Shown here: positions 32,501 to 40,640 of the stretch, one piece after another
Position numbering within the stretch: the stretch's first letter is position 1
How the letters are laid out: each line of letters starts with the position of its first letter
Assembly (NCBI RefSeq): GCF_011806405.1
Contig: NZ_JAATOW010000032.1
Span: forward strand, 1-51,478
Origin: Pseudooceanicola sp. HF7
Lineage (GTDB): Bacteria; Pseudomonadota; Alphaproteobacteria; Rhodobacterales; Rhodobacteraceae
Reading direction: 5' to 3'
DNA length: 51,478 bases
Program-made: the position numbers and the translations under genes
Notes under the pieces: generated by a model
Database searches by the model: none
What the model was told of the DNA's origin: nothing
The model's input: only the letters and a program-made list of their open reading frames with translations

Positions 32501-33525
32501 GCCTTGGCGCGCTTTACGCAGAGGTGCTGGGCCTGTCCCGCGTCACCCCGGAGACCGATTTCTTTGCCGCCGGGGGGGACAGCCTGATGGCGGTGCGCCT
32601 GAGCCTGCGCATAGAGGAGGTCTTTGGCAGCGATCCGGGCCTGGGCACCCTGTTCGAGGCCCCGGTGCTTTGCGACCTGGCCCGTCGGCTGGAGCAGCAG
32701 GGCGCGGCCCATGACGACGGGCTTGGCCCGGTGGTGCAGCTTTCCAGCGGCACGGCGGGGCCGAAGCTGTTTGCCATCCACCCGGCGGGCGGCATCGCCT
32801 GGTGCTATCGCGGTTTCGCCGCCCATCTGCCGGGGGTGGACCTGGTCGGGCTGCAATCGCCGCTGCTGGATCCCGCCGCTCCCTTGCCGGCGGACCTGGA
32901 CAGCCTGGCGCGGGCCTATTGCGACCGGATCGAGGCCCTTGCGCCGGAGGGGCCGCTCTACCTGATGGGCTGGTCCCTTGGCGGCATCATCGCCCATGCC
33001 ATCGCTGCCGAGGCGGAGGCCCGCGGCCGCCACCTGGGCCTTCTGGCGCTGCTGGATGCCTATCCCTCCCAATGCTGGCGCGACGAGCCGGAGCCGGACG
33101 AGGGCGCGGCGATCCGAGCCCTGCTGGCGATCGCCGGTCATGATCCGGATGCCTATCCGAAGCTGGTCAGCCGGGAGGATATCCTGGGCTTCCTGCGCGA
33201 GGCGGGCCATCCGCTGGGCCATCTGCCGCGCGCGGTGCAACAGGGGGTCGTGCGCTCCGTCCAGCAGACCAACCGGCTGGTGCGCAGCCACAGGGAGCGC
33301 CCCGTCCGCGCGCGGGTCCTGCATGTGCATGCCACCCGCGATCACGCGGGCACCGGCCGCAGCCCGCAGCTGTGGCAAGAACACTGTGGCGGGGTCGATG
33401 TGCTGGACCTGGATTGCCACCACTCCGACCTGGTATCGCTTGTGCAGATACCTGAAATCACACGGGAAATTCGCGACTTTATGCAATCATCGCGGGAAGA
33501 TGTAGCAGCCCCGCCACAGGCATAG
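29590..33525 (+). CDS. entF: Nonribosomal peptide synthetase, EntF-type C-A-PCP-TE, serine code
   Basis: 1311 residues from GTG 29590. Condensation domain about 15-430 with HHLAADG (146-152). Adenylation domain about 455-960 with TSGSTGTPKG (612-621). Carrier domain with Ser998 in GGDSL. Thioesterase about 1060-1300 with GWSLGG (Ser1129) and a histidine at 1277 or 1278. The ten pocket residues read D657 V658 W661 H700 F724 S726 L749 V757 D758 K944, equal to the DVWHFSLVDK code of E. coli EntF for L-serine. The thioesterase end (DCHHSDLVS) aligns with EntF (DCAHVDIIS). It likely joins aryl acid to serine and releases a cyclic or linear oligomer. An MbtH-like partner is not seen nearby. Confidence 0.93.
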   Translation: MKQLVSQSQGYPAAARPLCDTQDGIWYAQRRDPGSPTFMTGQALWLEGPLDRAALARAVDQVCAEAECLSLRFAETAEGPVQWLEPGGAPRLAFRDLSDDPTPEASARAAILAEAQAPVDLRAGPIAGFTLWTLAPDRHVLSERIHHLAADGYAMVLITNRIAALYNAFVTGSPAEDGFPPYEQAIEAEARYRDAPKREKDRAYWLEALKDLPEIEGMAPGDPVASAWFHRHEVALGTDTLERLRRVAADTGLSWPDVLCALSAAYTARCLPPVPGQEGAPREVVLGVPLMNRMGSKAARVPSTLVNVLPLRLVVDEEAPLADWLKESGAAMAALRRHGKYRGEALRRELGRLGGQRRLHGPLVNVLPFDATPKLAGLDSQLQILGAGSVDDITFCFRGDGQSLLVQCDANPALYSKATTRGHAARLAAFLENALSADRLLDLPTLTPEEHQRHVTTRNATDHPVPETSLAALTEAQIAATPQAPALVFGAETLSYAELDRRSISLARRLAARGIGRGDTVAVALPRSVALILALQAVMRCGAAYVPLDPEDASARRADMLDRAAPKLILAEADFDAAASDAPVLPPEDWDEGEEATPEGPRPGDPAYVLFTSGSTGTPKGVVIEHGAIVNRLLWMQAEYGIGPGDRVLQKTPATFDVSVWEFFLPFLSGATLVVAPPGAHRDPVALAGIIRDQQITVLHFVPSMLALFLAAPAAKGLAIPKVFASGEALPVTLARQFHQVITGRLHNLYGPTEAAVDVTFREGQGDEPGASVPIGTPVWNTRCYLLDDRLRPVPDGVTGRLWLAGRQLARGYLGQPELTAERFPEDPFDPGARMYDTGDLATMAPDGTITYQGRADFQVKIRGVRIELGEVEDALARTGLVAQSAVLALPDHAGRDRLVAYVIAQEGATPATIRDALSSRLPAMMMPAVIVPLTAFPLNPSGKLDRKALPAPQAEAASPVRPLAPGAESRLGALYAEVLGLSRVTPETDFFAAGGDSLMAVRLSLRIEEVFGSDPGLGTLFEAPVLCDLARRLEQQGAAHDDGLGPVVQLSSGTAGPKLFAIHPAGGIAWCYRGFAAHLPGVDLVGLQSPLLDPAAPLPADLDSLARAYCDRIEALAPEGPLYLMGWSLGGIIAHAIAAEAEARGRHLGLLALLDAYPSQCWRDEPEPDEGAAIRALLAIAGHDPDAYPKLVSREDILGFLREAGHPLGHLPRAVQQGVVRSVQQTNRLVRSHRERPVRARVLHVHATRDHAGTGRSPQLWQEHCGGVDVLDLDCHHSDLVSLVQIPEITREIRDFMQSSREDVAAPPQA

Positions 33526-33533
33526 TGTTTTTG

Positions 33534-33549
33534 TCAGGAATTTTCCTGA
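33534..33549. promoter_or_regulatory. Perfect dyad TCAGGAA-TT-TTCCTGA upstream of the receptor gene
   Basis: TCAGGAATTTTCCTGA starts 9 bases after the synthetase stop and lies 134 bases before the receptor ATG. Arms are 7 bp with a 2-base centre, the size expected of a dimeric repressor site, for example an iron regulator. A second inverted pair ACCTAT / ATAGGT lies at 33565-33595. Confidence 0.5.
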
Positions 33550-33682
33550 GCGATTTACTCGGATACCTATGGCGCCTATCCCCCGCGCTATAGGTCATCG
33601 TCACTCCAGCCCGGGATCCCCTCCCGTATTGCCAGAAAGAACGTCCTCGGCCTTTCCACGCAATAGTCCTAGGGGGATTACC

Positions 33683-35938
33683 ATGAAGCCGCTGAACCGG
33701 CCGTCCGTCCGGAGCCTTCTTACCATGACCACGTCGGCCCTTCTGCTGGCCGGCCTGCCTGCCTTTGCGCAGGACGCACCCGATGCGATCAATACCGCAG
33801 AGGATATGGTCTTCCTGGGCGATGACGGTGAAGTCATCGTCCTTGACCCGATCATCGTCCAGGCCGCATCCGATGAGCTGAAGCAGGCGCCCGGTTCCTC
33901 GCTGATCACGGGCGAGGACCTGCAGCGCCGCCCGGTCTCCAACGACGTCTCCGAAGCCGTGCGCCGGATGCCCGGCGCCAACCTGACCGGCAACACCACC
34001 ACCGGCCAGCGCGGCAACAACCGCCAGATCGACCTGCGCGGCATGGGCCCGGAAAACACCCTGATCCTGGTCGACGGCCGCCCAGTCCTGTCGCGGAACT
34101 CCGTCCGCATGGGCCGCTCGGGCGAGCGTGACACACGTGGCGATTCCAACTGGGTTCCGGCGGAAGCCATCGATCGGATCGAGGTCATCCGTGGCCCGGC
34201 GGCCGCGCGCTACGGCTCCGGCTCCGCGGGCGGCGTGGTGAACATCATCACCAAGCGCCCCGACAAGCCCACCACCACCGTCAGCCTCTACGGGGAGGTC
34301 AAGCAGGACAGCGACGAGGGCAACACCTTCCGGACCAACGTCCTCACCTCCGGCCCGCTCAGCGAGCGGCTCTCCTACCGGACCTACCTGAGCTACAACC
34401 AGACTGCGGGCGATTCCCCCGACATCAACGCGGAAGCCACCGATGAGAACAGCGGCGTGGCCGCGGGCCGCGAGGGGGTCAAGAACGTCGACTTCTCGAA
34501 CCTGTTCGAATATGAGCTCGACGGCGCCAACACGCTGGGTTTCGAGCTGTCCTACAGCCGCCAAGGCAACGAATATGCCGGTGACGCGCTGTTCCAGGAC
34601 ATCGAAAGTGTCCCCACTGACCTGATCGGCACGGAAACCAACGTGATGCAGCGGACCGTCCTGGCCCTGATCCACGAGGGGTCCTATTCCTTCGGCGACA
34701 GCCTCAGCTACATCCAGTACGAGCACACCGACAACTCCCGCCTGTCCGAAGGCGCGTCCGGCGGTCGTGAGGGCCTGATCCCGGGCGATGCCGAATTCGT
34801 CACCACCCTGCTGAACAACGTCACCGCGAAGACCGAATGGAACCTGCCCTCGCAGTTCATGGGCTACAACCAGACCCTTACCCTGGGCGCGGAATACCGG
34901 GGCGAGTTCATGTATGACCCGTCTTCGGTCAGCGGCGCCACCACCGGCGGCGTGGACATCCCGGGCACGACGACGGATCCGTCGCAGCGCGACACGCGGA
35001 TGAACTCCCACCAGATCGGCCTTTATGCCGAAGACAACATTTTGGTCGGCGACCGCCTGACCCTGACCCCGGGCCTGCGGATGGACTGGCATTCGGAGGT
35101 GGGCGTCAACCTGTCGCCCAGCCTGAACGCGACCTACGAGGCCACCGAAAACCTGACGATCCAGGCCGGTGTCGGACGGGCCTTCAAGGCGCCGAACCTC
35201 TACCAGCTTAATCCCGACTACGTGTACCGGACCAGGGGAAACGGGTGCCCGGTGGCCTATCCGAACCTGGGCGGCGGCTGTGTCATCCTCGGCAACCCCG
35301 ACCTGACCTATGAGACCTCCGTGAACGCCGAGCTGGGCGTGAACTACCAAACGGACTCCGGTCTCAACGCAGGCCTGACCTACTTCCACAACGAATACCG
35401 CGACAAGATCCAGGCCTCGCTGGAGCCGGAAGCGGTGATCGGGACGACGCAGGTTTTCAGGTGGGTCAACATCCCCCGCGCCATGGTCGAGGGCCTGGAG
35501 GGCAACCTCTTCGTGCCGATCAATGACCGCCTCGGCTGGAGCACCAACGCCACGGTCATGATCAACTCGGTCAACCGCTCGACCGGTCAGCCGCTCTCGC
35601 TGGTGCCTGACTACACGATCAACACCGAGCTCGACTACGAGGTGACGGACAACTGGAGCCTGACCATCGGCGCAACCCACTACGGCGAAACGCCCAGCCC
35701 GAGGATCTCCGTGACCAACGGCGAAGAGGTCACCAATCCGAGGCCGCGCTCTCCCTACACGCTGGTCGATGTCACCACCTCCTATACCTACGAGCCCTAT
35801 GACATGACGGTGACCGCCGGGATCAAGAACATCTTCGACACCCGGATCTATCGTGAAGGCACCTCGAACAAAGCCGGTGCCAACACCTACAATGAGCCCG
35901 GCCGGACTTTCCTGGTCGAGCTGACCAAGACCTTCTGA
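33683..35938 (+). CDS. TonB-dependent catecholate-siderophore receptor (FepA-like)
   Basis: 751 residues, close to FepA (746 before processing). Signal peptide about 1-29 (ALLLAGLPAFAQDAP). Plug domain about 50-200 with GEDLQRRPVSNDVSEAVRRMPGANL, RQIDLRGMGPENTLILVDGRP and IEVIRGPAAARYGSGSAGGVVNIITK. The 22-strand barrel ends in a terminal phenylalanine (VELTKTF). FepA/PfeA-type proteins import ferric enterobactin and its breakdown products, matching the adjacent EntF-type synthetase. The start ATG 33683 has AGGGGG just upstream. A strong terminator follows, so the RND genes are a separate unit. Confidence 0.93.
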   Translation: MKPLNRPSVRSLLTMTTSALLLAGLPAFAQDAPDAINTAEDMVFLGDDGEVIVLDPIIVQAASDELKQAPGSSLITGEDLQRRPVSNDVSEAVRRMPGANLTGNTTTGQRGNNRQIDLRGMGPENTLILVDGRPVLSRNSVRMGRSGERDTRGDSNWVPAEAIDRIEVIRGPAAARYGSGSAGGVVNIITKRPDKPTTTVSLYGEVKQDSDEGNTFRTNVLTSGPLSERLSYRTYLSYNQTAGDSPDINAEATDENSGVAAGREGVKNVDFSNLFEYELDGANTLGFELSYSRQGNEYAGDALFQDIESVPTDLIGTETNVMQRTVLALIHEGSYSFGDSLSYIQYEHTDNSRLSEGASGGREGLIPGDAEFVTTLLNNVTAKTEWNLPSQFMGYNQTLTLGAEYRGEFMYDPSSVSGATTGGVDIPGTTTDPSQRDTRMNSHQIGLYAEDNILVGDRLTLTPGLRMDWHSEVGVNLSPSLNATYEATENLTIQAGVGRAFKAPNLYQLNPDYVYRTRGNGCPVAYPNLGGGCVILGNPDLTYETSVNAELGVNYQTDSGLNAGLTYFHNEYRDKIQASLEPEAVIGTTQVFRWVNIPRAMVEGLEGNLFVPINDRLGWSTNATVMINSVNRSTGQPLSLVPDYTINTELDYEVTDNWSLTIGATHYGETPSPRISVTNGEEVTNPRPRSPYTLVDVTTSYTYEPYDMTVTAGIKNIFDTRIYREGTSNKAGANTYNEPGRTFLVELTKTF

Positions 35939-35970
35939 GCCCGTCTTACGGAAACATCCGAAGTCTGCAT

Positions 35971-36000
35971 CGGCCCCGGCGTTCCGCGCCGGGGCCGTTT
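35971..36000 (+). terminator. Rho-independent terminator after the receptor gene
   Basis: Perfect 11-bp stem CGGCCCCGGCG / CGCCGGGGCCG with a 5-base loop, followed by TTT. It ends the siderophore biosynthesis and receptor transcript. Confidence 0.85.
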
Positions 36001-36169
36001 CCCGTGCCGGGGTGTGCTGCTTTTCGGGCATGCCCTTCCTTGCGGACCCGGGTTTGCAGGGCGTTCGGGGGAAATCCTCACTTCATTGCGACGGGAATAC
36101 CGGCGCGCATCGTGTTAGTCAGGTGCCCGGAGCCCCCACAGGCCCCGGACCCAAGCAACCGGAGAAGAA

Positions 36170-37408
36170 ATGACCGCCCCAAGTAATGTTACGCAGTTCG
36201 CGGCCGCCCGACATCGCGCGCCCTTCACGCCGGTGACCCTGCGCGGCGTCAGCTGGCTGCTGCTGGCCTGCCTTGTGCTGCTGGTACTTCCCGCACAGGT
36301 CCGGGCGCAGTTCGGCGGGGCCGGGGGCCCTGCGCAGGTGGGCGTCGTGACGCTTGAGCAAAGCCTGGTGCCTTACACGGTCACGCTGCCCGGTCGCGCC
36401 GTGGCCCATGACGATACGGAGGTGCGCCCCCGCGTCGAAGGCATCATCGAAGAGATCGCCTATCGCCCCGGCACGCGGGTCGCGGCGGGGGATGTGCTGT
36501 TCCGGCTGGAAACCGATACCTATGACCTGGCCCTGCTGGCCGCCGAGGCGCAGCGCGCCAGTGCGCGCTCTGCCGTGGCCGTGGCCCAGTCCACCGTGGA
36601 TCGCTACAACAAGCTGACCTCGGCCGCGATCAGCCAGGCGGACCGGGACGGGGCCGATGCCACGCTGGCCTCTGCCCAGGCCACGCTTGCCGCGGCAGAG
36701 GCCTCGCTCAAATCCGCCCAGCTGAACCTGGACCGCACGGTGATCCGCAGCCCCATCGACGGGATCGTGGGGCTTTCGGATTATTCCGTCGGCGCCCTGG
36801 TCACCGCCAACCAGAGCGATCCGCTGACCACCGTGACCCGGGTGGACCCGATCTATGTCGATGTGCAGGAAAGCTCTGCCCGGATGCTGCGCAACCGCGC
36901 CCGGATGGAATCCGGCGCCCTGCAACCCAGCGACAAGGTTGAGATCCGGTTGGTCCTGGAAACAGGCCGGATCTACGAGGGGACCGGCACGCTGGTGACC
37001 CCGTCGACGGCGGTTTCCACCACTACCGGCACGGTCGATTTCCGCTTTGAATTCGACAACCCGGACCGGCTGCTGATGCCCGGCCAGTTCCTGCGCGTCA
37101 CCGCAGAGGTCGGCAAGATTGAGGCGATCCTGGTGCCGCAGCGCGCCACCTCGCGCAGCTCGGACGGCACGCTGACCGCCTTTGTCGCAGAAGACGGCAC
37201 CGCCCGGCAGGTCACCCTGACAACGCAGGGCGCTTATCAGAACGCCTGGATCGTGACCGCCGGCGTCGAGGACGGGCAACGCCTGGTCGTCGACGGTCTG
37301 CGCAACCTGGCCGCCGGGGCACAGATCGCCCCGGTGCCGGTCACCATCGACGCAGATGGGATCGTGCGCGACGCCGCGCAGGATGCCCCTGAAAGCGCGG
37401 GAGACTGA
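36170..37408 (+). CDS. RND efflux periplasmic adaptor (AcrA/MexA-type)
   Basis: 412 residues. An N-terminal membrane anchor or signal (about 24-46), then the lipoyl and hairpin parts (GIIEEIAYRPGTRVAAGDVLFRLETDTY; LAAAEASLKSAQLNLDRTVIRSPIDGIVGLSDYSVGALV) and the beta-barrel segment GTVDFRFEFDNPDRLLMPGQFLRV. It links the inner-membrane pump to a TolC-type outer channel. GGAGAAGAA stands immediately before the ATG. Six bases separate its stop from the pump gene. Its place after the siderophore receptor suggests siderophore export, as AcrA/MexA-type pumps do in some bacteria; drug efflux is the alternative. Confidence 0.92.
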   Translation: MTAPSNVTQFAAARHRAPFTPVTLRGVSWLLLACLVLLVLPAQVRAQFGGAGGPAQVGVVTLEQSLVPYTVTLPGRAVAHDDTEVRPRVEGIIEEIAYRPGTRVAAGDVLFRLETDTYDLALLAAEAQRASARSAVAVAQSTVDRYNKLTSAAISQADRDGADATLASAQATLAAAEASLKSAQLNLDRTVIRSPIDGIVGLSDYSVGALVTANQSDPLTTVTRVDPIYVDVQESSARMLRNRARMESGALQPSDKVEIRLVLETGRIYEGTGTLVTPSTAVSTTTGTVDFRFEFDNPDRLLMPGQFLRVTAEVGKIEAILVPQRATSRSSDGTLTAFVAEDGTARQVTLTTQGAYQNAWIVTAGVEDGQRLVVDGLRNLAAGAQIAPVPVTIDADGIVRDAAQDAPESAGD

Positions 37409-37414
37409 CAGGGA

Positions 37415-40400
37415 ATGGTCAATTTCTTCATTCACCGCCCGGTCTTCGCCTGGGTGCTGGCCATCGTCACCATGCTGGCCGGCGCCTTTTCCTTCACCCG
37501 GCTTCCGGTCTCCCAATACCCCGAGATCGCGCCCACAACGATCCGCATCTCTGCCGGCTACTCCGGGGCGACGGCGGATGCGGTCCAGAACTCCGTCACA
37601 TCGGTGATCGAGGACAGCCTGACGGGGATCGACGGGCTGCTCTACATGGTCTCCTCCTCGCGCCAGGGTTCCGCGAGCGTCACGCTGACCTTCGATGAAA
37701 GCGTCGATGCGGTCGATGCCCAGAACGAGGTCCAGTCAAAGATCAGCCAGGTGGAAGGCCAGCTGCCCGGTAGGGTGCAATCCCGGGGCGTGACCGTCAC
37801 GCGATCCTCAGATGCCATCCTGCTGGTGGGTGCGCTGGTGTCCAAGGACAAGCGCTTTTCCACGATCGAGCTGGGCGACATCCTGGACAACATGGTGACC
37901 GGCCCGGTGCAGCGCACCGAAGGGGTCGGGGGCATCAACGCCTTTGGCTCCGGCTACGCGATGCGCATCTGGCTGGATCCCTTGGCGCTGTCGCAATACC
38001 AGCTGACGCCCAAGGACGTGACCGACGCGGTCGAGGCCCAGAACACCACGGTTTCCGTGGGCTCCCTGGGGGATATGCCGACCACGCAGGGCCAGCAGTT
38101 CACCGCCACGATCACTGCGCAAAGCCAGCTGACCTCTGCCGTGGAATTCGAACAGATCCTGCTGAAAACGGAAGAGGACGGCGCGGCGGTCTTCTTGGGC
38201 GATGTCGCCAAGGTCGAGATCGGGCAGGAGGATTACGGGTCGAACTCCTTCTTCAACGGCTCCAACGCGGCGGGCTTCGGCGTGAACCTGGCAACCGGGG
38301 CCAACGCGGTGGATACCGCGGCGGCCGTGCGCGCCACGCTGGACCGGCTTGCGCCGGCGCTGCCCGCGGGCGTGGACATCGAATATGCCTATGACACCTC
38401 GCCCTTCGTCGAGCTGTCGATCGAAAAGGTCTATCACACGCTGATCGAGGCCGTGGTGCTGGTGCTGCTGGTGATCCTGATCTTCCTGCAGAAATGGCGC
38501 GCCACGCTGATCCCGATCATCGCCGTGCCGGTGGTTCTGCTGGGCACCTTCACGGTGCTGGCGGCGGCCGGCTTCTCCATCAACACGCTGACCATGTTCG
38601 CCATGGTGCTGGCCATCGGCCTGCTGGTGGATGACGCCATCGTGGTGGTCGAGAACGTCGAGCGGGTGATGGAGGAAGAGGGCCTTGGCCCGCTGGAGGC
38701 CACCATCAAGGGCATGAGCCAGATCACCGGGGCGCTGATCGGCATCGCGCTGGTGCTCTCTGCGGTCTTCCTGCCCATGGCCTTCATGGGCGGCTCGACC
38801 GGGGTGATCTACCGGCAGTTCTCCGTCACGATCATCACCGCGATGGTCCTGTCGGCGCTGGTGGCGCTGATCCTGTCCCCGGCGCTCTGCGCGACCATGC
38901 TGCGCCCGGCGAAGGCGGGCGGCGGCATTGCGCCCGCGCGCTGGTTCAACCGCACCTTCGACCGCATCAACGCCGGCTACACGGGCAGCGTGGGCCGCCT
39001 GCTGAAGGCACCCTTCCTCATGCTGATCGTTCTGCTGGGCGTGGCGATCGGGGCCTCTGCGCTGTACACGCGGCTGCCCTCCTCCTTCCTGCCGGAAGAG
39101 GACCAGGGCGTGATGCTGGTCATCGTGCGGCTGACAGAGGGCTCCACCACCGCGCAGACCCAGGCCGTGGTCGAGGAGATCGACGACTACCTGCGCAACC
39201 AGGAAACCGGCGCGGTGGAAAGCACCTTCTACACCTTGGGCTTCGGCTTCGGCGGCTCGGGGCAGAACGCTGCGATGATCTTCGTCAAGCTGCGCGATTT
39301 CGAGGACCGCGAAGGCGAAGGCATGGGGGCGGGCGATCTTGTCGCGCGCGGCAACGGGCGGTTCTACAACAACCGGGCCGGGCAGATCTTCTTCATGCAG
39401 CCGCCGGCGATCCCGGGGCTGGGCAATACCTCCGGCTTCAGCTTCTACCTGATCGACCAGGCGGGCAACGGGCTGGGCGCCCTGCGCGACGCCGCCAGCC
39501 AGCTGGAAAGCGCCGTGGCAGAGGACGGGCGGGCAGAGAACCTGCGCGTTTCGGGGGACGAGGACGAAGCCGTCCTGCGCATCAACCTGGACCAGCAGAA
39601 GGCCGAAAGCTTCGGGGTCTCCATGAGCTCGGTGAACGCGCTGCTGTCGATCATCTTCTCCGGGTCCGAGGTCAACGACTTCAACATGAACGGTAACCTG
39701 CGCCCGGTGATCGTGCAGGCCGACGCGCCCTACCGGATGCAGCCAGAGGACATCGAACGCTGGTACGCCCGCAACAGCGCCGGAGAGATGGTGCCGTTCT
39801 CCTCCTTCATGACGGTGGAATGGGTCTCTGCCTCGCCGACGCTGGCGCGCTACGGCGGCACCTCGGCGATGTCGATCTCGGGCTCGCCGACCGCCGGCAC
39901 CTCTTCGGGGGATGCGATGGCCGCGATGGAGGAGCTGGTCGCGCAGATCGGCGGCGGTTTCGACGTGGCCTGGACCGGCCTGTCCTACCAGGAGCAGCAA
40001 TCGGGCAACCAGGCGCCCTACCTCTATGCGCTCTCCGTGCTGGTGGTCTTCCTGTCGCTGGCGGCGCTGTATGAAAGCTGGTCGATCCCCTTCTCCGTCA
40101 TGCTGGCGGTGCCGGTGGGCATCCTGGGGGCGCTGCTGGCGGCCTGGGTGACCGGGGGCAGCAACGACGTCTACTTCAAGGTGGGGATCCTGACCACGAT
40201 CGGCCTGGCGGCCAAGAACGCCATCCTGATCGTGGAATTCGCCAAGGACCTTGAGGAACAGGGCAAGGGGCTGGTCGAGGCCACGGTGCAGGCCGCACGG
40301 ATGCGCCTGCGCCCGATCCTGATGACCTCTTTCGCCTTCATGCTGGGGGTCGTGCCCCTGGCCACCGCCAGCGGGGCGGGCGCGGCAGCGCAGAACGCCA

Positions 40401-40522
40401 TCGGGATCGGCGTGCTGGGCGGCATGGCCGCGGCCACCTTCATCGGGGTCTTCATGGTGCCCAGCTTCTACGTCTTCGTGCGCCGGGTCACCGATCGCAA
40501 GGCGCGCTGGGCGGCATCCTGA
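37415..40522 (+). CDS. RND efflux inner-membrane pump (AcrB/MexB, HAE1 type)
   Basis: 1035 residues, full length. It begins FFIHRPVFAWVLAIVTMLAG and RLPVSQYPEIAPTTIRI, typical of HAE1 pumps. Membrane segment 4 contains GLLVDDAIVVVENVERVMEEEG, holding the Asp pair for proton relay, and the second half has GLAAKNAILIVEFAKDLEEQGKG. It exports hydrophobic or amphipathic compounds using proton flow, as a trimer. The outer-membrane channel gene is absent, so a TolC homologue elsewhere is needed. The substrate may be the catecholate product of the upstream synthetase (inferred from position). Confidence 0.95.
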   Translation: MVNFFIHRPVFAWVLAIVTMLAGAFSFTRLPVSQYPEIAPTTIRISAGYSGATADAVQNSVTSVIEDSLTGIDGLLYMVSSSRQGSASVTLTFDESVDAVDAQNEVQSKISQVEGQLPGRVQSRGVTVTRSSDAILLVGALVSKDKRFSTIELGDILDNMVTGPVQRTEGVGGINAFGSGYAMRIWLDPLALSQYQLTPKDVTDAVEAQNTTVSVGSLGDMPTTQGQQFTATITAQSQLTSAVEFEQILLKTEEDGAAVFLGDVAKVEIGQEDYGSNSFFNGSNAAGFGVNLATGANAVDTAAAVRATLDRLAPALPAGVDIEYAYDTSPFVELSIEKVYHTLIEAVVLVLLVILIFLQKWRATLIPIIAVPVVLLGTFTVLAAAGFSINTLTMFAMVLAIGLLVDDAIVVVENVERVMEEEGLGPLEATIKGMSQITGALIGIALVLSAVFLPMAFMGGSTGVIYRQFSVTIITAMVLSALVALILSPALCATMLRPAKAGGGIAPARWFNRTFDRINAGYTGSVGRLLKAPFLMLIVLLGVAIGASALYTRLPSSFLPEEDQGVMLVIVRLTEGSTTAQTQAVVEEIDDYLRNQETGAVESTFYTLGFGFGGSGQNAAMIFVKLRDFEDREGEGMGAGDLVARGNGRFYNNRAGQIFFMQPPAIPGLGNTSGFSFYLIDQAGNGLGALRDAASQLESAVAEDGRAENLRVSGDEDEAVLRINLDQQKAESFGVSMSSVNALLSIIFSGSEVNDFNMNGNLRPVIVQADAPYRMQPEDIERWYARNSAGEMVPFSSFMTVEWVSASPTLARYGGTSAMSISGSPTAGTSSGDAMAAMEELVAQIGGGFDVAWTGLSYQEQQSGNQAPYLYALSVLVVFLSLAALYESWSIPFSVMLAVPVGILGALLAAWVTGGSNDVYFKVGILTTIGLAAKNAILIVEFAKDLEEQGKGLVEATVQAARMRLRPILMTSFAFMLGVVPLATASGAGAAAQNAIGIGVLGGMAAATFIGVFMVPSFYVFVRRVTDRKARWAAS

Positions 40523-40563
40523 GCGCCTGCACCCCTCCGGCGCCGCTTTGCTCGGCATGTCCT

Positions 40564-40598
40564 CGCGCTGACGCAGGATCCCGACTTGTGTCAGCGCG
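40564..40598. promoter_or_regulatory. Large inverted repeat before the methyltransferase gene
   Basis: CGCGCTGACGCA pairs with TGTGTCAGCGCG (one G-T pair) around 11 bases, 43 bases before the methyltransferase ATG. It has no T-run. It could be an operator or a hairpin protecting the pump mRNA. Confidence 0.4.
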
Positions 40599-40640
40599 CG
40601 GGCAGGCTACCTTTCGGCTGCAAACGGGAAAGGCAATGCC

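Noticed and set aside
29692-33486. 1264-codon open frame on the minus strand opposite the synthetase gene
   Set aside because: A typical high-GC mirror frame. The plus strand has a full set of synthetase motifs, and the minus frame has no recognisable domain. Similar long mirror frames opposite 33683-35938, 37415-40522 and 659-2281 were rejected for the same reason.
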